Source: Agrocybe praecox
Taxonomy: Eukaryota > Basidiomycota > Agaricomycetes > Agaricales > Agrocybaceae
Assembly (NCBI GenBank): GCA_964017145.1
Contig: OZ024850.1
Location: 2,829,618 to 2,893,617 of the forward strand
Reading direction: 5' to 3'
Length of the DNA: 64,000 nt
Shown piece by piece: positions 58,652 through 64,000 of the stretch (position 1 is its first letter; each line of letters begins with the position of its first letter). The notes beneath the pieces are model-generated. The model saw only the letters and a program-made list of their open reading frames with translations. It ran no database searches and had not been told where the DNA came from. Position numbers and translations under genes: made by a program.

Positions 58652-60355
58652 CTACAATGGTACGAGGAATGGTCGTGTTGGAGGGTACGACAAACTCAAA
58701 AACACTTCGGCGCCTATCTCTGCCGCCCGGCGTTTTATCTTTGACGCAATTTCCTGCTGTTGTTGCCTGCGGAATGACACTTTCACAGATTGTAGTACCG
58801 TAATCCGAAGTTTCGAGTTGGGCCTAAGTCGACTGAGAGAAAACTGCAGGACACTTTCATCCGTAATGCTCCTGGACTCGTGTATCTCAATAAATTGCAA
58901 ATTAGGAAGCAGCACCTGTCCCTCCTTGTCTTCAAAGGTCTTCAGCTTTTTCTTGCCCGGCGCTGTAAGAAGATCGAGTTTGAAGTGTTCTCCGGTCAAT
59001 GGTAAACCAAGTACTTCTTCCATTGCGAGAAGTTTTCCTTCTTCTGTGGATGTTGTCTCCTCGCCTATAATCAGCGAAGTGATGGACGGTAGCATCCGGA
59101 AACATTTGCGAAGCTGGTTTGAGTTCACGTTGGGCAAAATCGTGAGCTTCGTTAAATGCTCGAAACTCGATTTTTCAACCATAGCAAGCGGCGCAAAGAG
59201 GAAACCATCTGAGAGAATTGGGTTAGGACCGCCTATACGCAATTGCTTAAGATTATTCAAAATAGGCGTTCGGTACTCCATACACCTTAGAAAAGGTAAG
59301 TCAAGGCAGTAAAAGAATTTTTCACTGTTAGGCGCATTTGCTCTCTCGAGTATGTTGAGTGAAGAAAGGCTAGGAAGGGAGACCGGCCCTGGAATGAGCT
59401 CGGCTGCCTGCTCTGGATCTGAGAGAGCCAACTTGCAATGTCTCAATCGAGGTAAACGTTGTAGGGCAGCGAGGACATCTTGATGGGAGCACTCGACGTA
59501 GCTGAAGTTGATGCTAGTTAGATCCGTGGAACCCAAAAGAAGATTTTTCAGGTTCCAATGCGCATTCAAAGTGAGCATACGCAGGTTGGGAGCTTGCATT
59601 AGTTGCTGCTCCTGCTTGGGCGCCTCATGCTGAAGAATGGATTGACGAAACCTGATTTTCAGGCTTCGAAGTCGAGTGAGAGTAGCTGGGGATATCATTT
59701 TGCCAAATTCGTCGAAGTCTCCATTTAAATCGAGGTCTCCGCATCGATGCATGAATGGGAGGAGTGTATTCAGCACTCTTCTTTCCGTTTTGGAACTTTC
59801 AGGTAGTAGAGGATTCTCTTGTGGTGAGCCATGCTGCTTCGAGATGGAGATGAAAATAGTGCAATCTCCGGACCGAGAAAGCCATTCTGCAACGATTTTG
59901 CAGAGCCTTTGAATGGCTTGTTCGTTTAAAGCACGACGGAGAAAGGGTTGGTTCGAATTGAAGGAAGATATGTGAAGCCTCGTCCACAGGCGTGGGCATG
60001 CGAAGCAAACTTTTCTCCATGTACCACAAACACGAGTAAGAAGCATAGGGGCGTCGGTCCCACATATACTAGGGTTTCGATCATCTGGGAGACAGTGCAA
60101 AAAGATCTCTTGAAGGACATCGAAGGGAATTCGGCGTGCCGGGGAGAGAACGCGTTGATATCTCTTCAAACACTTCTTTGCTTCTTTCTGCTTGTTTTTC
60201 ACCTGCTCTATGTGTTTACGAAGCTGCAATATCTCTTGTTCGAGATCGGAGATTTTGGTAGTAAGGGGGTCTGATATTTCCTTCTTCACATAGGAAATGA
60301 GTTCCTCGGTTGGGGCATCGTTGGTGTTCGATAGTGCGTATACTTTTTGTTCCAT
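58652..60355 (-). CDS. F-box protein, paralogue 2 of 3
   Basis: This is a single-exon protein of 567 residues from the ATG at 60355 (MEQKVYALSNTNDAPTEEL). The reading frame is open upstream to 60502, but the extension does not match its paralogues. A coiled coil (ISDLEQEILQLRKHIEQVKN) precedes the F-box-like VLSPARRIPFDVLQEIFLHC, then LLTRVCGTWRKVCFACPRLW. Downstream leucine-rich segments include LTRLRSLKIRF, APNLRMLTLNAHW, LTSINFSYVEC and LPNLQFIEIHES, in the same order as in the neighbours. Function is inferred as an SCF substrate receptor with unknown target. The C-terminus ends PPTRPFLVPL. It shares LPNL...SRL and a KV(S/N)F-type motif near the end with the other two, as expected for tandem duplicates. 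Confidence 0.8.
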   Translation of the reverse strand: MEQKVYALSNTNDAPTEELISYVKKEISDPLTTKISDLEQEILQLRKHIEQVKNKQKEAKKCLKRYQRVLSPARRIPFDVLQEIFLHCLPDDRNPSICGTDAPMLLTRVCGTWRKVCFACPRLWTRLHISSFNSNQPFLRRALNEQAIQRLCKIVAEWLSRSGDCTIFISISKQHGSPQENPLLPESSKTERRVLNTLLPFMHRCGDLDLNGDFDEFGKMISPATLTRLRSLKIRFRQSILQHEAPKQEQQLMQAPNLRMLTLNAHWNLKNLLLGSTDLTSINFSYVECSHQDVLAALQRLPRLRHCKLALSDPEQAAELIPGPVSLPSLSSLNILERANAPNSEKFFYCLDLPFLRCMEYRTPILNNLKQLRIGGPNPILSDGFLFAPLAMVEKSSFEHLTKLTILPNVNSNQLRKCFRMLPSITSLIIGEETTSTEEGKLLAMEEVLGLPLTGEHFKLDLLTAPGKKKLKTFEDKEGQVLLPNLQFIEIHESRSITDESVLQFSLSRLRPNSKLRITVLQSVKVSFRRQQQQEIASKIKRRAAEIGAEVFLSLSYPPTRPFLVPL

Positions 60356-61027
60356 GATCCTAGTACTTGCAGACCTGCGAGAATCGTCTATACATTCAGT
60401 TTTAAAGCCCCAGGGTTTGACACGTGTGGTGATTGGCGACCCTTTTCGCCAACTTTTCGCGACACAGTGGCACGATGTGTAGAAAACTGGTGTCATCTTC
60501 AATGGCCTGATTTCCTCTACGATATATCCAATAGGTAGGGCATATAGGTGCTAGGCAAAGTTGTGGCGGTTTTCGGCAAGTTTTTTCGTCCACTTCGAAA
60601 CCCTTCGAATTCAGGAGGGGCGCGCATAGTTTGGTCTGCCGTTGGCTTTCAAGTTATCATGTTGGGGTTTCTTCGTCGATTCAGAAAAACGTTGTTGGCC
60701 GATGATGAACAACGACCAAACAACAGCCGCCTCGGAAACATCGCTTAGCCTTCGGCTTGCAAGTTGCAACAATATTAATGTTGAATGCAACTTGTTCGCG
60801 TGTTATTTACGGTTATTGACGCGCCCAAGACCCGCATGTCCGACTCCTAATACGGTCACGGTATACCTATGTACATACCTAATACATTCAATCTGTGATA
60901 CATGCGTATATATGAGTTCGGGAATTCGGAGCAAAAATTAGAACTCGCGACTACAGAACTGAGAACTCGACCCTTTGCAACCCCTTCTTGTTAGCCCATC
61001 ACATAACCTTCTCTGCACATCGCTCGG
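60356..61027. other. Intergenic region between F-box paralogues 2 and 3
   Basis: These 672 bases hold the promoter of paralogue 2. No gene was recognised. Confidence 0.4.
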
Positions 61028-62785
61028 TCACAGAGAGAGCATAGTCATACCCGCCCTATACACGTTCGAGACATTGTAGGATAACTTCAGATTCAGCACA
61101 ACTCCTGCTTCCTCTGCCCGCTGTAATATTTGTGGAGCGATATCCACCTGCATCCGTCTCGCAAAGTTTATCTTGACAGATCGTAAGACGGCTACCCCGT
61201 GAGGTGAATTAGGTTCAAGTCGACTGAGAACGAATTGAAGAATACTTTCGTCCGAGATAGATGCTGGAGCATGTGCCTCAAAATCGACGAGATTGGGTAA
61301 TAAATTCTCTGCTTCGTGGCTATCACGCTGGCCGGTATGAAGACCAGTATGTGCGTCTGTTATAGTAAGGGAGTCGATATCAAAATAGTCGAGCGTACGG
61401 TTCGAGGGCATTATTGGAGGGACGTTACCGGTCATTGGCTGCAACGTGGCCGAGATACCACTAGGACTTGTATTGCCTACGGAAAGGAAAGTAATAGAAG
61501 GCGTCATCTGGAAACACTTTCGGACCACTTCGTAGTCGAGCCCATAGCAAAGAGACAACTTCCTTAGATTTTTAGGTTGGAGCCTCTGGAGCAGGACGAA
61601 CGGCGCAAATGGCAAACCACGAGAAATATTGGTTGTAGATTCCAGTCGGAAAATGTTAAATATATGGGTCATATAACATAAATCTCGCAAAGCAGGTGCG
61701 TCGATACAATTGAGGAAAATTTCAGTGTTGGCCGGATTGGCATCCTCGTGAATAGAAAGGGCAATAAGGCGAGGTAGGCAGATATCCGTTGGCTGAAAAT
61801 AACCGCCGTTCGGGGCATCGGACAAGGTGAGTCTGAAATGTGTGAGGTTTGGGAGACGTTGTAACATGTCGAGCGCCTCTCCATGGTCGCATTTTACTCG
61901 ACCGAGATTGAGTGCAGTGAAACTGGACGACACTAAATGTAAGTCTTTGTAGTTCCATAGAGGCATATCCACAGAGAGGGATCTGAGGTTTGGAGCCCGC
62001 AGTAAGTTCTTTCGCCCCCTATTCTCCATTTCGGCGGAACGCGGCTGGAATAGAACAGAACCTCCCAAAATCAACAAGGAATCCAACTGGTGCAATGACT
62101 CCGGGAGAACTAATTTATCGATCTCTTCAAATATACCATGAAGTTTGAGCACTTTGCATCTGTGTAAAAACGGTGCGACGGTGGATATGATTTTCTCCTG
62201 GAAGGTGCTTGCTGCATTATCGTGGGCTGCATGGGCAAATATTTCCTCGTATCCTTGGGCATGTTTGGAAATTGACAAAGAAAGTGGACATTCCCCCGAG
62301 CGGGAAAGCCATTCTCTAGCCAGGTTGCAGCGTTGTTCCATCTGGTATCGGAGGCGTGGTGTTGAGTCCAGGGAGTGCGTCGTCAAGTTGTTATCCAGAT
62401 AGGGAAGCTGAAGCTTCGACCACAATCGTGGATAAGAAAGAGAAGCCTCCCTCCAGCTCCTGCAAATTCCAGTGAGCAGCAAGGGTGCTTCCTGGGAGTT
62501 GACCTTCGGATATCTGTCCGTCGGGAGACACCACATGAAGATCTCCTGCAATATGTCAGATGGTAATCGTCGCGCTGGGGACAAAACCCTGGCGTATGGC
62601 TCCAAGGTTTTGGTAATATCCTTTCGCTTTTCAGCAAGTTCTGCCAATCGACGCCAAAGTATTTGTCTCTCGGCGTCAATAGCGGAAAGCTCTTTGGATG
62701 GCTCAACCATGAGCTCCTTGATCCTGAGAATCATGTCTTCTGAGGGAGCTTCATTATTCCTCGCCAAAGTTTCGATTTGCGTCAT
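61028..62785 (-). CDS. F-box protein, paralogue 3 of 3
   Basis: This is a single-exon protein of 585 residues from the ATG at 62785 (MTQIETLARNNEAPSEDM); the frame upstream has only a GTG and is probably leader. The coiled coil AIDAERQILWRRLAELAEKR is followed by F-box-like LSPARRLPSDILQEIFMWCL and LLTGICRSWREASLSYPRLW. The leucine-rich part contains LHQLDSLLILGG, APNLRSLSVDM, SFTALNLGRVKC, LPNLTHFRLTL, LRKLSLCYGL and LLPNLVDFEAHAP. It is closest in layout to paralogues 1 and 2. It presumably acts as an SCF adaptor. The end VYRAGMTMLSL is unlike its neighbours. Confidence 0.8.
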   Translation of the reverse strand: MTQIETLARNNEAPSEDMILRIKELMVEPSKELSAIDAERQILWRRLAELAEKRKDITKTLEPYARVLSPARRLPSDILQEIFMWCLPTDRYPKVNSQEAPLLLTGICRSWREASLSYPRLWSKLQLPYLDNNLTTHSLDSTPRLRYQMEQRCNLAREWLSRSGECPLSLSISKHAQGYEEIFAHAAHDNAASTFQEKIISTVAPFLHRCKVLKLHGIFEEIDKLVLPESLHQLDSLLILGGSVLFQPRSAEMENRGRKNLLRAPNLRSLSVDMPLWNYKDLHLVSSSFTALNLGRVKCDHGEALDMLQRLPNLTHFRLTLSDAPNGGYFQPTDICLPRLIALSIHEDANPANTEIFLNCIDAPALRDLCYMTHIFNIFRLESTTNISRGLPFAPFVLLQRLQPKNLRKLSLCYGLDYEVVRKCFQMTPSITFLSVGNTSPSGISATLQPMTGNVPPIMPSNRTLDYFDIDSLTITDAHTGLHTGQRDSHEAENLLPNLVDFEAHAPASISDESILQFVLSRLEPNSPHGVAVLRSVKINFARRMQVDIAPQILQRAEEAGVVLNLKLSYNVSNVYRAGMTMLSL

Positions 62786-63265
62786 GCTTCGACCGTCGAT
62801 AACGACAACTTCGAGTAGCGGTGGTTCGTGGTTACTCGTGAGCGTCGTAAGATGCACCTAAGGTGGTAGTGGTTGAGGTTAGAAAGGAGAATGATAGCAA
62901 CGGTGATTGAACTGTATTTAAGCTCCCTTAGCCTTCCCTGAGTTCTTGAAACTAGCACAATACACGTGATCCTTTACAGCTTTGAGAAGAAAGAAATGGG
63001 ACGATACCTGCACGTATGAATTGGAAGGAGTTTTCTAAACGCGATGACGTGATGATTGCTATAAGCGAGAGAATTCTGAACTTCATCAAGTGTGTGGGAG
63101 TTGAGATGCTATTTGTGATGGCAGGTGAAATAATACAAAGAAACAGTTTTAGACATAGAAAGCATACTGCGAAATACAATGTCGATGGAATAATAGGCGT
63201 GTTGCTACAACTTGTCATTACAAGTGAAGTGAAAATGTCCCTCCCAAATTCTCGTTCAATCATGA
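62786..63265. other. Intergenic region F-box 3 / AIM3-like gene
   Basis: These 480 bases include the F-box 3 promoter and the 3' flank of the next gene. ORFs at 62952-63306 on both strands show no features. Confidence 0.4.
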
Positions 63266-64000
63266 CTACACATCACAGACTCGATAAACCTAAAGGTATG
63301 GATTAATGTCGTCCACTCAGATGATAAAATAACAACTTACTTTTATAAGGCCGCTTTTTACATCCTCCAGCCTATAACTCACAGATTCCACACTTTGTTG
63401 CCCAACATGTTGGTTCGCATGGAACACCCTAATCTTTGATTTTTTGGGCTCAAATTCGCCGACCACTCCAACCAAAGGTTCACTTCCAGCAATACCTACA
63501 GACTGATGATAAGTCTGCAAGCCCTTGTGGCCCTTCAATTTGGCATCCACGATCTCTACTATATCACCGGGCATTATGTCGCTGATCCGCTTCTGCACAG
63601 AAGGACCATTCTGTGCGTATACCAGATATCCATACTCGCCCGTTGGGGTTGGAGCAGGGGCAGCGTTAGGCACACCTGCCAAGACAGTTTGAATGAAGCC
63701 TGCATACGTCCCATCGCCAACCACCGACTTCCTTGATTTCTCGAACATAGAAGTGGCGATTTCGCATACTTGCACCCCGACTCGGCCCCAGAGAGCCATG
63801 AGGTCGTCTGCTGAGAGTTGTCTCTCCATCGGTAACAAGACAGAACCACGGTTGGGTGCAGGAGGGGCAGGAGGCTGAGAACGTAACGGAGTAGTAGGCG
63901 AAGTTGGTTCAGCCGCGTCGGTCCAAGACATAGACAAATCATTTCCTCCATCCATATCCAAGCTGGCATTTGGAATGGAAGGTAATTCCCACTGAGAGGA
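63266..64000 (-). CDS. AIM3/BBC1-type actin-patch protein (C-terminal part, cut by window edge)
   Basis: Two exons are visible: 63341 to the right edge, and a last exon 63266-63289 encoding VYRVCDV and the stop. The frame is open to the edge (SSQWELPSIPNASLDMDGGN), so the N-terminus, expected to include an SH3 domain and Pro-rich linkers, is missing. The visible part has the C-terminal globular domain with SADDLMALWGRVGVQVCEIA, FEKSRKSVVGDGTYAGF, YGYLVYAQNG, ISDIMPGDIVEIVDAKLKGH and RVFHANQHVGQQSVESVSYR. That is the order of the BBC1/AIM3 cysteine-proteinase-fold domain. Family proteins act at cortical actin patches during endocytosis by controlling myosin-I and Arp2/3. The methionine at 63961 is internal, not the start. 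Confidence 0.65.

Noticed and set aside
58404..59312. 302-codon plus-strand ORF
   Set aside because: Most of it (from 58652) is antisense to F-box paralogue 2, and it has no domain of its own. The minus strand carries clear F-box motifs, so this is a shadow.
61028..62857. Longer F-box 3 reading starting at 62857
   Set aside because: The codon at 62857 is GTG. The first ATG, with paralogue-like sequence, is at 62785.

Overview
The window is nuclear DNA of a filamentous basidiomycete, most likely an Agaricomycete. The evidence is very intron-dense genes with 45-60 bp introns (GT donors, CTNAY branch sites, tight AG acceptors), micro-exons, short intergenic spaces, and families typical of mushroom-forming fungi: F-box proteins headed by a coiled coil, a GPI-type secreted orphan family, membrane-anchored GH5 exo-glucanase and expanded ABCC transporters. 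No bacterial, viral, CRISPR, rRNA or tRNA feature was recognised. Exon joins were read by eye. For most multi-exon genes the exon lengths sum to an exact multiple of three.

Layout. 1-13 kb: ARP6 (minus, cut by the left edge), a TANGO2/NRDE protein (plus), a Zn2Cys6 transcription factor (minus), a 3.6 kb gene-poor stretch, an animal/plant-type base-exchange phosphatidylserine synthase (plus) and a KIN17-like zinc-finger protein (plus). 13-16.6 kb is gene-poor, with only a fragmentary coiled-coil ORF. 16.8-20.6 kb: a 23-exon GH5 exo-beta-1,3-glucanase with an N-terminal membrane anchor. 21.2-48.4 kb: an ABC transporter region. Two tandem ABCC paralogues (A, B) lie on minus and one diverged ABCC (C) on plus. 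Just upstream of C is a separate 232-residue gene that encodes only an ABCC TMD0 domain. Between B and the TMD0 gene sit NOP58 (plus), a small coiled-coil protein (minus) and a steroid 5-alpha-reductase-family enzyme (minus). 48.8-64 kb: eIF3i, a GPI-type secreted orphan, a BTB-domain protein, a TRIR-like nuclear protein, three consecutive minus-strand F-box paralogues, and the C-terminal part of an AIM3/BBC1-type protein cut by the right edge.

The housekeeping genes (ARP6 chromatin, NOP58 snoRNP, eIF3i translation, KIN17) form no pathway with each other. The functional theme is the ABCC cluster, which looks like local duplication and divergence. The most unusual item is the free-standing five-helix TMD0 gene, which stops at the exon boundary where TMD0 joins the transporter core in its neighbours. 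Other points of interest are the base-exchange PS synthase in a fungus, micro-exons down to 8 nt, and a start-codon-only exon in eIF3i.
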